A stretch of DNA of 64,000 nucleotides from Flavobacterium sp. (GCA_014379405.1 JACMLU010000001.1:1-64000), one strand, 5' to 3'. Counted from the stretch's first letter, positions 17,301 through 26,285 are shown. The notes: generated from the sequence alone by a model not told the origin. Numbers and translations are program-made.

Positions 17301-18131
17301 ATGAAGACTCTAAACGACTTACATAAAATTTCAAGCACTTTTTCGAACACCGAAAAAATGCCGGTTTTATTTCTGGGACACGGAAGCCCGATGAACGCCA
17401 TCGAGGAAAATCAGTTTGTGACTGGCTTTCGAGACTTGGCCAAATCTTTGCCACAACCCAACGCTATTTTGTGTATTTCGGCGCATTGGTTTACGAATGG
17501 AACTAAAGTCACCGCAATGGAAATGCCCAGAACCATTCACGATTTTGGTGGTTTCCCGCAAGCCTTGTTCGAAGTGCAATATCCCGCGAAAGGAAGTCCT
17601 GAGTTGGCAGTGGAAACCAAGGAATTACTCAAACCAATTGAAGTGGAACTAGACGAACATTGGGGTTTGGATCACGGCACTTGGAGCGTGGTCAAGCATT
17701 TGTATCCCGAAGCGAATGTTCCCGTAATCCAGTTGAGTATTGATTATACCAAATCTCCGCAATACCATTTTGAATTGGCCAATAAATTGAGTGATTTACG
17801 CCGAAAAGGAATCTTGATAATTGGCAGTGGCAATATCGTTCATAATTTAAGATTGGTCGATTTTCCTAATTTTGACAAAGACAATTACGGTTACGATTGG
17901 GCGATTGAAGCCAGAGAAACCGTAAACAATTATTTATTGGACGGCAATTTCCAACCGCTGATTGATTACGATAAACAAAGCAAGGCTTTGCAAATAGCGG
18001 TTCCCACGCCAGACCATTATTTGCCCTTGATTTATACTTTGGGACTGAAAGACAAAACCGAAGAATTGAGTTTATTCAACGACAAATTAGTGGCAGGTTC
18101 GTTGAGTATGACTTCGGTGAAGATTATGTAA
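17301..18131 (+). CDS. ygiD: 4,5-DOPA dioxygenase extradiol (YgiD/LigB family)
   Basis: Protein of 276 aa in the class III extradiol ring-cleavage dioxygenase family, close to the YgiD/DODA branch. Likely metal ligands are the His residues in FLGHGSPMN (near residue 27), CISAHWF, GSGNIVHNL and TPDHYLP. YgiD cleaves DOPA to betalamic-acid precursors in vitro; the physiological substrate in Flavobacterium is not known. Cytosolic. The ATG at 17301 gives the normal N-terminus. The preceding transposase unit probably does not share its regulation. Confidence 0.85.
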   Translation: MKTLNDLHKISSTFSNTEKMPVLFLGHGSPMNAIEENQFVTGFRDLAKSLPQPNAILCISAHWFTNGTKVTAMEMPRTIHDFGGFPQALFEVQYPAKGSPELAVETKELLKPIEVELDEHWGLDHGTWSVVKHLYPEANVPVIQLSIDYTKSPQYHFELANKLSDLRRKGILIIGSGNIVHNLRLVDFPNFDKDNYGYDWAIEARETVNNYLLDGNFQPLIDYDKQSKALQIAVPTPDHYLPLIYTLGLKDKTEELSLFNDKLVAGSLSMTSVKIM

Positions 18132-18258
18132 TTGGTTTTGTGGGAAAATGGTATATTTGGATAAAATAATTTTTAATAAATATTTGCGATTTATAGAAAT
18201 TGATATTACATATAAGTTACTATTATTCAATTAACCAACAACCAAAATTAAACTAATT

Positions 18259-18825
18259 ATGAATAGACAAGATTTTAATGAAATTAAAGAGAAGTTTGAA
18301 AAAGATTCTCAAAAGAAAAAAATTTCAAGATGGTTAAATTATCTTTCAATTTTGATAGCAACACTTGGTGTAGGAATTATTACTACGTATAAGTTTGATA
18401 ATTTTAATCCAAATGGAAACGATAAAATTGATAATTCTATCAAAATTCAAGAACTAGAAAATCAAATTTTAAAACTTAAATCTGAACGAATAATATCAAA
18501 AAATTCAATTGATAGTATGAAAATCAGCAAAGTTGATAACGATAAATTTAATTTAAGCGCAGAAGTTTTTACATTAAAAAGCCAAATTGAAAGTTTGAAT
18601 AAAGTTATACTTGACAATCCTGAAAAAGCAATTTCGGTTCCATTGTTGAAAGTGGAGATCCAAAATCAAAAGGATCAAAATGAAAAAGAAATAAAATCAA
18701 TAAAGGATGATATTGCCCGTGTTTATGATATTAATAAATGGATAATTGGACTTGTATTTACAATGCTTGTTAGTATTATAATCTTAAATATTAGTAATTT
18801 ATTTGTGAAAAATAAAAAAGAATAA
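18259..18825 (+). CDS. Hypothetical membrane protein with central coiled coil
   Basis: Protein of 188 aa that I do not recognise. A basic N-terminus (KDSQKKKISR) is followed by a membrane helix at about 27-46 (LSILIATLGVGIITTY), a long Lys/Glu/Ile-rich coiled coil at about 60-155, and a second membrane helix near 162-182 (WIIGLVFTMLVSIIILNISNLF). The topology suggests a hairpin with both ends in the cytoplasm and the coil outside, or a cytoplasmic coil between two anchors. It precedes the duplicated kdsB region and is very AT-rich. Confidence 0.65.
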   Translation: MNRQDFNEIKEKFEKDSQKKKISRWLNYLSILIATLGVGIITTYKFDNFNPNGNDKIDNSIKIQELENQILKLKSERIISKNSIDSMKISKVDNDKFNLSAEVFTLKSQIESLNKVILDNPEKAISVPLLKVEIQNQKDQNEKEIKSIKDDIARVYDINKWIIGLVFTMLVSIIILNISNLFVKNKKE

Positions 18826-18841
18826 ATCACAGTTAGAGGTA

Positions 18842-18940
18842 ATAAAAACAAAACTTTGCGACTTAGTACCTTCGTGGCAAAAAAATAAAAATTAAAAATG
18901 AAAATAATAGCAGTCATTCCAGCACGTTACGCCTCAACTA
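18842..18940 (+). repeat. First copy of the duplicated kdsB leader and start
   Basis: About 99 bp matching 19400-19493, including the ACTTTGCGACTTAG...CCTTCGTGGC box and the first 14 kdsB codons. Differences are scattered single substitutions and small A-run length changes, so the copies have diverged since duplication. Confidence 0.85.
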
Positions 18941-18963
18941 CTCCCGCTCGTGACTACAATTAA
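18898..18963 (+). pseudogene. Truncated kdsB start remnant
   Basis: Reads [14 protein letters not shown], identical to the start of kdsB at 19451, then diverges to TPARDYN and a stop at 18961-18963. Only 21 codons remain. With its leader it forms the left copy of a direct repeat around the lipocalin-like gene. Confidence 0.8.
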
Positions 18964-18982
18964 AAATTAAAATCCTACATCA

Positions 18983-19399
18983 ATGAAAACCAAATTACTC
19001 CTCCTAACCCTAGCATCCTTTCTGTTATTCTCTTTTATTTCGATAAAAACATCAGACGACGATAAACTAAAAACTAAATTAACTGGAACTTGGAGCGGTT
19101 CTGAAGAAGACAATCAAATTCGTGGAGTGACCAAGTATTGGATTCAAATTCGTAACAAAAATGGAACATATATATTAATGTACACAACAATTGAAAATTG
19201 CGAGGTAGAAAATTTTGTTGAAAAAGGAAAATGGTGGATAAAAGACGGCTTGTTTTATGAAGCTTATGAAGGTAAAGGAAACGCAGATGTGTATGCAGTA
19301 GAAGTTTTGGATGCAAATAATTTGAAATTTAAGGCAAAAGAATTAAGTTCAGAATTTGATAATAAAGAATACGAGTTTACAGAAATCAGACAAGAATAA
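18983..19399 (+). CDS. Small secreted lipocalin-like protein between two kdsB start copies
   Basis: Protein of 138 aa with a clear signal peptide (KLLLLTLASFLLFSFISI). The mature part (LTGTWSGSEEDNQIRGVTKYWIQIRNKNGTYILMYTT, KGKWWIKDGLFYEA, NLKFKAKEL) has the GTWSG start and antiparallel strand pattern of small lipocalin-like beta barrels. Function unknown. It is flanked by a roughly 95-bp direct repeat containing the kdsB start, so it looks inserted into this spot together with a rebuilt kdsB leader. Confidence 0.7.
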   Translation: MKTKLLLLTLASFLLFSFISIKTSDDDKLKTKLTGTWSGSEEDNQIRGVTKYWIQIRNKNGTYILMYTTIENCEVENFVEKGKWWIKDGLFYEAYEGKGNADVYAVEVLDANNLKFKAKELSSEFDNKEYEFTEIRQE

Positions 19400-19493
19400 A
19401 TAAAAATATAACTTTGCGACTTAGCGCCTTCGTGGCAAAAACAAATAAAAATGAAAATAATAGCAGTCATTCCCGCACGTTACGCTTCAACTA
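19400..19493 (+). repeat. Second copy of the kdsB leader and start
   Basis: Contains ACTTTGCGACTTAGCGCC and CTTCGTGGCAAAA followed by the functional kdsB start. Partner of 18842-18940. The ACTTTGCG box is a repeat type I recall as widespread in Flavobacterium intergenic DNA. Confidence 0.85.
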
Positions 19494-20176
19494 GATTTCA
19501 CGCCAAATTGATGGAAGATTTGGGAGGTAAAACTGTGATTTTAAGAACCTATGAGGCAGCCAAAAAGTCCAATCTTTTTGATGATGTTTTTGTGGTTACC
19601 GATTCTGATTTGATATTTAAAGAAATAACTTCCAATTCTGGTAAAGCCATTATGAGCATCAAAGAGCACGAATCAGGAAGCGATCGAATTGCCGAAGCCG
19701 TCGAAAATATGGATGTGGATATTGTGGTCAATGTGCAAGGCGACGAACCTTTTATCGACACAGCAGCTTTGGAAAAACTGATTGAAGTCTATAAAAACGA
19801 CATAGAAAAGAAAGTGGATTTGGCATCCTTAATGAGTGAAATCAAGGATGAAGCCGACATCAACAATCCTAATAATGTTAAAGTGGTCGTGAATCAAAAT
19901 GGTTTTGCGTTGTATTTTTCGCGTTCCGTGATTCCGTATCCAAGAGAGGTTAATGTAGGTGTTCGTTATATGAAACACATCGGGATTTATGCTTTTAGAA
20001 AGCAGGCCTTGATGGATTTCTACAATCTGCCGATGAAATCATTGGAAGCATCCGAAAAACTGGAGCAATTGCGCTATCTGGAATTTGGTAAAAGCATAAA
20101 AATGGTTGAAACTTCCCATATAGGAATTGGAATTGATACGAAGGAAGACTTGGAAAAAGCGAGAAAATTGGTGTAA
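19451..20176 (+). CDS. kdsB: 3-deoxy-manno-octulosonate cytidylyltransferase (CMP-KDO synthetase)
   Basis: Protein of 241 aa that activates KDO with CTP for the lipid A inner core. Family features are the N-terminal [21 protein letters not shown] nucleotide-binding loop, then [30 protein letters not shown] and [15 protein letters not shown]. Normal length and complete. The leader is shared with the duplicated region upstream. Confidence 0.95.
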   Translation: MKIIAVIPARYASTRFHAKLMEDLGGKTVILRTYEAAKKSNLFDDVFVVTDSDLIFKEITSNSGKAIMSIKEHESGSDRIAEAVENMDVDIVVNVQGDEPFIDTAALEKLIEVYKNDIEKKVDLASLMSEIKDEADINNPNNVKVVVNQNGFALYFSRSVIPYPREVNVGVRYMKHIGIYAFRKQALMDFYNLPMKSLEASEKLEQLRYLEFGKSIKMVETSHIGIGIDTKEDLEKARKLV

Positions 20177-20209
20177 AAAAATATTTTTTTTAATTTTTAA
20201 TTAGAGTTT

Positions 20210-21523
20210 ATGAAAAAAGTAATGCTCCATCTGGCACTTTTGCTGGCCTTCACGGGACAGGCACAAATAAAAGCCGATGATGTAAAAACGTTTACTTTGG
20301 CAAACGGAATGAAGTTTCTGGTTGTTGAAGATTTCTCTATTCCCAACGCCAATATGTACTTTTTTTATAAAGTGGGAAGCCGAAATGAACACCAAGGAAT
20401 CACGGGACTTTCCCATTTTTTTGAACATATGATGTTCAATGGAGCCAAGAAATATGGTCCAAAACAATTTGACCGAACGATGGAATTCAACGGAGGTTCA
20501 AATAACGCCTACACTACCGAAAATATTACGGTTTACACCGATTGGTTTCCGGCTGCTTCGGCAGAAATCATGTTTGACCTTGAAGGTGACCGAATTTCCA
20601 GTCTGAGTATCGATCCCAAAATGGTTGAAAGCGAAAGAGGAGTTGTGTTGAGCGAGCGTCGCACGGGAATTGAAAATTCGCCTTGGAGACCTTTGTCAGA
20701 GGGTTTGCAGGCAACTGCTTTTCAGGAACATCCGTATCATTGGCCGGTTATTGGCTATGAAGACGACATGAAAAACTGGACGCAGCAAGATTTGGAACGT
20801 TATTTCAAAACCTATTATGCGCCAAATAATTGCGTGGTTGTGGTTTCAGGAGCCTTGAAATTGGAAAAAGTGAAGGAACTCGCCAAAAAATATTTCGAAC
20901 CGATTCCCGCCCAGCCAGCTCCGCCAAAAGTCCATATTGTGGAACCAGCCCAAACCGGAGAAAGAAGAATTACCATCAAGAAAGAAGTGGAAACTCCATA
21001 TATGATGATTGGATATAAAACCCCGGAATCCAAAAACGAAGATTATTATGCGTTGAATATTCTTAGTTCAGTTCTTTCAAGCGGAAATTCGTCTCGATTG
21101 TATTCGACACTCGTGGATCAAAAAGAATTGGCAACCCAGGTAGGTACAGATTATGGAGATACTTTCGACCCGTTTCTTTTTAATTTTTATTTGGTCGCTA
21201 ACCAAGATGTAAAAGAAACAGATTTGGAACAAGCGGTTTATGCAGAGATTGAAAAAATAAAAAAAGATGGCATCACTGAGAAGGAACTACAAAAAATAAA
21301 AAACCAGAAATTAATGGAGTTTTACAATCAAGTGGAAACCATTAACGGTAAATCGAACAATATGGGAACCTACGAAGTGTTTTTCGGAGATTATAGAAAA
21401 ATGTTTGATGCTCCTGCCAATTACAACAAAATAACTGTTGCAGATGTACAACGAGTAGCCAAAAAATATTTGACCAAAAGCAACCGAACCGTAGCCGTAT
21501 TAAAAACTAATGTAGAAGAATAA
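20210..21523 (+). CDS. M16 family zinc peptidase, catalytic partner
   Basis: Protein of 437 aa with a signal peptide (VMLHLALLLAFTGQAQ). The inverted zinc motif HFFEH is at about 66-70 (GLSHFFEHMMFNGAKK), with the downstream Glu in ESERGVVLSERR. The second M16 half follows. M16 peptidases of this type act as heterodimers in the periplasm; here the active partner is followed 3 bp later by an M16 protein without the zinc motif, so the two probably form one complex. Substrate unknown. Confidence 0.9.
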   Translation: MKKVMLHLALLLAFTGQAQIKADDVKTFTLANGMKFLVVEDFSIPNANMYFFYKVGSRNEHQGITGLSHFFEHMMFNGAKKYGPKQFDRTMEFNGGSNNAYTTENITVYTDWFPAASAEIMFDLEGDRISSLSIDPKMVESERGVVLSERRTGIENSPWRPLSEGLQATAFQEHPYHWPVIGYEDDMKNWTQQDLERYFKTYYAPNNCVVVVSGALKLEKVKELAKKYFEPIPAQPAPPKVHIVEPAQTGERRITIKKEVETPYMMIGYKTPESKNEDYYALNILSSVLSSGNSSRLYSTLVDQKELATQVGTDYGDTFDPFLFNFYLVANQDVKETDLEQAVYAEIEKIKKDGITEKELQKIKNQKLMEFYNQVETINGKSNNMGTYEVFFGDYRKMFDAPANYNKITVADVQRVAKKYLTKSNRTVAVLKTNVEE

Positions 21524-21526
21524 GTC

Positions 21527-22912
21527 ATGAAAAAACTCATTATATACCTGCTGTTAATTACATATAGTAACCTATCGGCACAAGGATTTAAATTACCCAA
21601 TTACACGACTTTCAAATTGGCAAACGGTCTTACGGTTTCCTTGATGGAGCAACACGACGTGCCTGTTATCAGCGTTTCAGTCGTTCTTCCTGGAGGCGCC
21701 ATTTATGATTATGACAAAGCGGGATTAGCATCTTTAACAGCTACTTCGCTTAAACATGGTACCAAAAACTTCACAAAAACGAAACTAGACGAAGAGTTGG
21801 ATTTTCTGGGTGCTAATGTGGAAACTTATGCAACAAAGGAATTTGCTGGACTTTCTTCTGATTTTGCATCGAAAGACAAAGACAAAATTTTGAATATCAT
21901 TAAAGAAGTTTTGCTTAATCCAACATTTGATGCTGCCGAATTCGAAAAGGAGAAAAGTAGGTTGCTGGTTTCATTGGCTCAACAAAAAGAAAGCCCAAAA
22001 TCAGTTATAGGTCCTTATTTTGATACTTTATTGTATGGGAATCACGTTTATGCCAATGTTAAAAATGGAAATAAAGAAACCGTTGGCAAATTGACCGTTA
22101 ATGACGTGAAGGATTTTTACAAAACTAATTACAAACCCAATGAGGCGGCCATTTGCATTGTTGGAGACTTCAAGGTAAATGAATTGAAAGCAACGATAAC
22201 CAAGTTGTTTTCCGGTTGGGAAAAATCGACCGTTAAAATAGAGAATCTGGCTTCAAAAACTATTGTAAATCCAACAGAAAGCAGGGTTTTGTTGGTCAAT
22301 AAAGGAGATGCCAAAGAAACTACTTTTTATATCGGATCGCCTGGTGTAAGCAGAAACAATCCCGATTATGTTGCTATTGAAGTGGTCAATACCCTTTTTG
22401 GAGGGCGTTTTACTTCTATGTTGAATGATGAATTGCGGGTTAATTCAGGTTTGACTTATGGAGCGGGAAGCAGGTTTACTAATTTAAAGAATGGCGGTTC
22501 CTTTTATATCAGCACTTTTACGGCGTCGAAAACAACAGAACCAGCGATTGACAAGGCTTTGGAAGTATTGAAAAACTTACATACGAAAGGCATTGATGAA
22601 AAAACATTGGCTTCCGCCAAAAATTATGTCAAAGGCCAGTTTCCTCCCGAATATGAAACTACGGAACAATTGGCAGGCCTGTTGTCACAAATGTTTTGGT
22701 ATAATTTTGACAAATCATTTATAGACAATTTCGAAAAAAATGTAGATAGTCTTGACTTGGCCAAAGCCAACCAAATTATCACCAAATATTTTCCAAAAGA
22801 CAAATTGCAGTTTGTATTAATCGGTAAATCAGAAGAAATTAAGAAAATTGCAGAGAAATATGGCAAGGTCACCGAAGTCGAAATTAGCGACGACATCAAA
22901 AAAATGAAATAA
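21527..22912 (+). CDS. M16 family peptidase-like protein, non-catalytic partner
   Basis: Protein of 461 aa with a signal peptide (LIIYLLLITYSNLSAQG). The fold is that of an M16 peptidase (YTTFKLANGLTVSLMEQHDVPVISVSVVLPGG), but the HxxEH position reads SLKHGTKNF, so zinc cannot be held as usual. The substrate-binding RY-type signature is retained (GGRFTSMLNDELRVNSGLTYGAGSRF). It is thus the expected second subunit for the preceding peptidase, in one operon. Confidence 0.9.
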   Translation: MKKLIIYLLLITYSNLSAQGFKLPNYTTFKLANGLTVSLMEQHDVPVISVSVVLPGGAIYDYDKAGLASLTATSLKHGTKNFTKTKLDEELDFLGANVETYATKEFAGLSSDFASKDKDKILNIIKEVLLNPTFDAAEFEKEKSRLLVSLAQQKESPKSVIGPYFDTLLYGNHVYANVKNGNKETVGKLTVNDVKDFYKTNYKPNEAAICIVGDFKVNELKATITKLFSGWEKSTVKIENLASKTIVNPTESRVLLVNKGDAKETTFYIGSPGVSRNNPDYVAIEVVNTLFGGRFTSMLNDELRVNSGLTYGAGSRFTNLKNGGSFYISTFTASKTTEPAIDKALEVLKNLHTKGIDEKTLASAKNYVKGQFPPEYETTEQLAGLLSQMFWYNFDKSFIDNFEKNVDSLDLAKANQIITKYFPKDKLQFVLIGKSEEIKKIAEKYGKVTEVEISDDIKKMK

Positions 22913-22914
22913 AT

Positions 22915-22945
22915 AAAAAGGGAAATCAGTTGGTTTCCCTTTTTT
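22915..22945 (+). terminator. Terminator after the M16 operon
   Basis: Perfect 11-bp stem AAAAAGGGAAA / TTTCCCTTTTT (22915-22925 and 22934-22944) followed by TATT. It separates the M16 pair from the converging methyltransferase gene. Confidence 0.8.
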
Positions 22946-22986
22946 ATTGGATAAAAATTTTTAGTTTATTTTGAAAAGAACCAAAT

Positions 22987-23652
22987 TTAAAATTTACTTT
23001 CAATTACAATCAACTCATTCAATTCTTCTATTTTGTGCAATTTTGTCACTGTGTATTTTGAGGCATCAAAAGCATTGAAAAAATCCAAATTGAGTTGTTT
23101 TTGGTTGTCATTTAGCATCATCGTGTTGAAAAGGATAAATCCTTTTGGATTTAATAAATAACAAATTCTATCGATGAAAAATTTCTCAAACAGAAAGTTA
23201 GGCATTCTGACGTCTTGAAAAACATCGATGATGATCAAGTCATATCTGTCCTTTGTTTTCAACACAAATTCAAAGGCATCATCAATTACAATTTCCAGAT
23301 TTTGAATTTGGTTTATATGAAAATACTCGTTGGCAATTTCGATTATGGATTTGTCAATTTCGACTCCCGTAATTTTTCCTTCAAAATGAATTTCGTCTAC
23401 CAATGTTTTTATGATACTGCCACCAGCCACTCCAAGTACAAGAATTCTGTCCATTGTCTTGATTTTTTCGAAACCAATAAATTTCAATCCTTTTCTCAAA
23501 ATACGTTGTAGGCTTCCATACGAATAGTTGGTGTTTTTGCTGTCCAAAACCAATTCGCCATCTGCCCAGGTAACTTCCAGCGTCTGACTTATTGCGGATT
23601 TTTGTTTGAAAATATTGAGAGGAATGATGTAGCTAAACAGTTTTTTGAACAT
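22987..23652 (-). CDS. Spermidine-synthase-like SAM-dependent protein
   Basis: About 221 aa from the ATG at 23652; a TTG at 23670 is the only upstream alternative. The Rossmann core (MDRILVLGVAGGSIIKTLVDEI, GKITGVEIDKSIIEIANEYF, YDLIIIDVFQDVRMP) is like spermidine synthases and related methyltransferases. It has no N-terminal beta domain of a full SpeE, and the usual GGG(D/E)G is replaced by GVAGGS. Annotating it as a polyamine enzyme would be risky; a generic methyltransferase is as likely. Confidence 0.75.
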   Translation of the reverse strand: MFKKLFSYIIPLNIFKQKSAISQTLEVTWADGELVLDSKNTNYSYGSLQRILRKGLKFIGFEKIKTMDRILVLGVAGGSIIKTLVDEIHFEGKITGVEIDKSIIEIANEYFHINQIQNLEIVIDDAFEFVLKTKDRYDLIIIDVFQDVRMPNFLFEKFFIDRICYLLNPKGFILFNTMMLNDNQKQLNLDFFNAFDASKYTVTKLHKIEELNELIVIESKF

Positions 23653-23713
23653 TGAAAAGATTTTTATCAAAAATAAGAGAATAATATTATTTTTACTTAA
23701 AAATAGATTCTAA

Positions 23714-24271
23714 ATGAAAAGAAGTTTTTACAAATTTATTTTCTTTCGATTGATGGATTGGGAAATTGAAGGTGCTTTTGACGAAAATATCAAAAAGTGC
23801 GTTGCAATGGTGCTTCCTCATACGAGTTGGCACGATTTCTATTTAGGTATATTCACCCGAGGAATTTGTGGGTTGAAAATAAATTTCATTGCAAAAAAAG
23901 AGCTGTTCCGTTTTCCCTTTGGTTATTATTTCCGATGGATGGGAGGAGAACCAATTGATCGCTCCGCTTGTTTGAATAAAGTAGATGCAATTGTAAATGT
24001 ATTCGAGAAACACGATGAATTCAGACTAGCCGTTGCACCGGAAGGAACTAGGAAAAAAGTCTTAGAATTGAAATCAGGATTTTATTATATTGCCGTAAAA
24101 GCCAATGTTCCCATAATTCCAGTTGCATTTGATTTTTGCAGAAAAGCAGTAAAAATAGGAAAACCTTTTTATCCTACGTCAAATTACGAAGGTGATTTGA
24201 AAATTTTGCTACAGCATTTCAAAGGCGTGTATGGAAAAATTCCCGAAAAAGGATTTAACCCCAAAAAATGA
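23714..24271 (+). CDS. Lysophospholipid acyltransferase-like protein (PlsC domain)
   Basis: Protein of 185 aa. The acyltransferase motif H(X4)D appears as HTSWHD (about 36-41), and the second motif as VAPEGTRKK (about 110-118). Length and motifs fit the short PlsC-like acyltransferases of Bacteroidetes that acylate lysophosphatidate or other lipids at the inner membrane. Its stop is directly adjacent to the stop of the converging XRE regulator, with no spacer. Confidence 0.82.
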   Translation: MKRSFYKFIFFRLMDWEIEGAFDENIKKCVAMVLPHTSWHDFYLGIFTRGICGLKINFIAKKELFRFPFGYYFRWMGGEPIDRSACLNKVDAIVNVFEKHDEFRLAVAPEGTRKKVLELKSGFYYIAVKANVPIIPVAFDFCRKAVKIGKPFYPTSNYEGDLKILLQHFKGVYGKIPEKGFNPKK

Positions 24272-24751
24272 TTATTCAGACGAATAGGTTTTAAAAGTTC
24301 CGTTTTTATAGAAAATGACGATTCGGTCAATTTCTGAATTATTTTTGGGCAAGACCGAGTTTTGCATATTCGAAAAAGGAGTTGTCGATTTTTCTTCAAC
24401 TAGATTTTTTTTGTTCGGCAATGCTTCAGAAAATAAATCAGCTGTTTTTTCCATTTTGGTTTCCACATTTTGTGTGTCGGGAACTGGAGTGGAAGTTGAA
24501 AGATTAATGTTGTTTTCAGATTCCGATTTCGGAAAAGTTCCCTTTCCATTCAAAACCCAATACAAATCTACCTCGGGAAAAACATCCAAAATTTTAAGTA
24601 TAAAATCCAGACTTGGTTTGTTTCTACCAGAAAGTAGGTGAGACAAACTAGAGCGTTGCACACCTATTTTATCGGCAAATGAAGAGGCATTTAAACTGTA
24701 ATAATCTAGTATAATTTCTAGTCTTTTTATAAAATCTTCTGTGTTTACCAT
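24272..24751 (-). CDS. XRE-family helix-turn-helix regulator
   Basis: Protein of 159 aa. Residues 1-68 form an XRE/Cro-type HTH (SFADKIGVQRSSLSHLLSGRNKPSLDFILKIL). After it comes a disordered Ser/Asn-rich linker and a conserved-looking C-terminal tail (RIVIFYKNGTFKTYSS). It is divergent from the M14 peptidase gene, and five related palindromes lie between the two, one across its own start codon. That suggests self-regulation and control of the peptidase; this is inferred from layout. Confidence 0.82.
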   Translation of the reverse strand: MVNTEDFIKRLEIILDYYSLNASSFADKIGVQRSSLSHLLSGRNKPSLDFILKILDVFPEVDLYWVLNGKGTFPKSESENNINLSTSTPVPDTQNVETKMEKTADLFSEALPNKKNLVEEKSTTPFSNMQNSVLPKNNSEIDRIVIFYKNGTFKTYSSE

Positions 24752-25048
24752 TGTAAATTTATTTAAAAATCAATCGAGTTACAAATGTAACTAAAAAGAG
24801 TGAATACACCAAAATTACATTTGTAAATCACTGAAATAACTATTATTAGTTGAAATTATAGCTTCTAGTAAAACATTTCAAATAACTGATAAATAGATTT
24901 TTAAATAGATTTAAATATAAATTAAACATTTGTCAACAATTGGTATTGCTAGGGTACATAAATTCATTACAAATCTGTTTACATAAATAAATAATTGTTG
25001 ATTTCGCAAGTTTACAAATGTAAAAATAAAGATGTTTACTTTTGTAAA
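24744..25048. promoter_or_regulatory. Operator array of TTACAnnTGTAA palindromes in the XRE-M14 divergent region
   Basis: Five related sites lie in this 311-bp gap: 24744-24757 over the XRE start codon (one arm mismatch), 24778-24791 (GTTACAAATGTAAC), 24815-24826, 25011-25024 (TTTACAAATGTAAA) and 25035-25048 (one arm mismatch). Several contain a TAnnTTTG -7 promoter box: on the minus strand within 24778-24791 (TACATTTG, serving the XRE gene) and on the plus strand at 25037-25044 (TACTTTTG, 19 bp before the M14 gene). Binding there would block transcription both ways. The rest of the gap holds nothing else I can identify. Confidence 0.6.
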
Positions 25049-25062
25049 ACAAAATTATACCC

Positions 25063-26217
25063 ATGAATTTAGAACAATTATTCGACCAAAATAAAGAGCA
25101 TTCATTGCAGGGTCGTTATATCACTTTGGACTCAATAGCGTCTTTGTTGAAAAAATTAAACACCAATAATCAATTAGAAATTATTGGAAAATCGGTGCTC
25201 GATAAACCTATTTATAAATATCAAATTGGCACAGGGAAAATCAAGATTTTGCTTTGGTCTCAAATGCACGGAAATGAAAGCACGACCACGAAAGGACTTT
25301 TTGATTTTATAAATGTGCTACATAGTGGTTCTGGATTGGCAAAAGATTTTCTCGAAGCGTTTACTTTTTGTTGCATTCCGATGCTAAATCCAGATGGAGC
25401 AAAACTGTATACTCGTGCCAATGCTAATAATGTGGATTTGAATCGAGATTCGCAAGATCTTTCACAGCCTGAAAGTAGGGTTTTAAGAGCTGCTTTTGAA
25501 GATTTCATGCCTGATTTTTGTTTTAATCTTCACGATCAGCGCACTATTTTTGGAGTTTCGGATTCAGGCAAACCTGCGACTGTATCCTTTTTGGCACCTG
25601 CGTATAATGATGAGCGGGAAATTAACGACTCTAGATTAAAGGCAATTAATTTGATTGCAGGTATAAATGAGGTGTTGCAGCAATATATTCCCGGTCAAAT
25701 TGGGCGTTTTGATGATTCGTTTAATATAAACTGTGTTGGTGATACTTTTCAATATTTGGGTGTCCCAACCGTTTTGTTCGAGGCCGGTCATTTTCCAAAT
25801 GATTATGACAGGGAAGAGACTCGTAAATTTATTTTTATGGCTTTGATTTCCAGTTTTGAAATTATAAACGAAAACGATATAGTTATTAGTAAATTTGATA
25901 AATATTTGAGTATTCCTCAAAATAAAGTCGTTTTTTATGATTTTATATATAAAAATATCAAAATAAATTATGATGGTATTGAAATAATCACGAATTTTGC
26001 AGCACAATACAAGGAAGAGTTGGTAGAAAATCAGGTTTGTTTTAATGCTTACGTAGCTAAAATAGGCGAATTGGATGATAATTTCGGACATCTTGAATAT
26101 GATGGAAAAAATGCATTATATGGAGATAATCGCAATAATTTTCCTGAATTAGATCAAAAAGCTGATTTTTATTTAGAAAATAACACTAACTTTGTTAATG
26201 GTATGATAATTTTATAA
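25063..26217 (+). CDS. M14 family zinc carboxypeptidase
   Basis: Protein of 384 aa without a signal peptide, so probably cytosolic. Zinc ligands are seen in QMHGNESTTTKG (His and Glu, about residues 68-71) and FNLHDQRTIFG (third His); the catalytic Glu is probably in TVLFEAGHFPND. The N-terminal 220 residues form the peptidase domain; the remainder is an unassigned C-terminal extension rich in Asn and Ile. It may remove C-terminal residues from peptides or cell-wall stems. It is probably controlled by the adjacent XRE protein. Confidence 0.88.
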   Translation: MNLEQLFDQNKEHSLQGRYITLDSIASLLKKLNTNNQLEIIGKSVLDKPIYKYQIGTGKIKILLWSQMHGNESTTTKGLFDFINVLHSGSGLAKDFLEAFTFCCIPMLNPDGAKLYTRANANNVDLNRDSQDLSQPESRVLRAAFEDFMPDFCFNLHDQRTIFGVSDSGKPATVSFLAPAYNDEREINDSRLKAINLIAGINEVLQQYIPGQIGRFDDSFNINCVGDTFQYLGVPTVLFEAGHFPNDYDREETRKFIFMALISSFEIINENDIVISKFDKYLSIPQNKVVFYDFIYKNIKINYDGIEIITNFAAQYKEELVENQVCFNAYVAKIGELDDNFGHLEYDGKNALYGDNRNNFPELDQKADFYLENNTNFVNGMIIL

Positions 26218-26285
26218 AAAAATATCTTGACCATTTTTTAAAATGTAAATTTTGCAATTGCAACTATAATATTAAATTAAGAATT

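Noticed and set aside
22987..23652. Spermidine synthase as a polyamine enzyme linked to the 32-35 kb operon
   Set aside because: Missing N-terminal domain and altered SAM-binding glycine motif; only the Rossmann core is shared.
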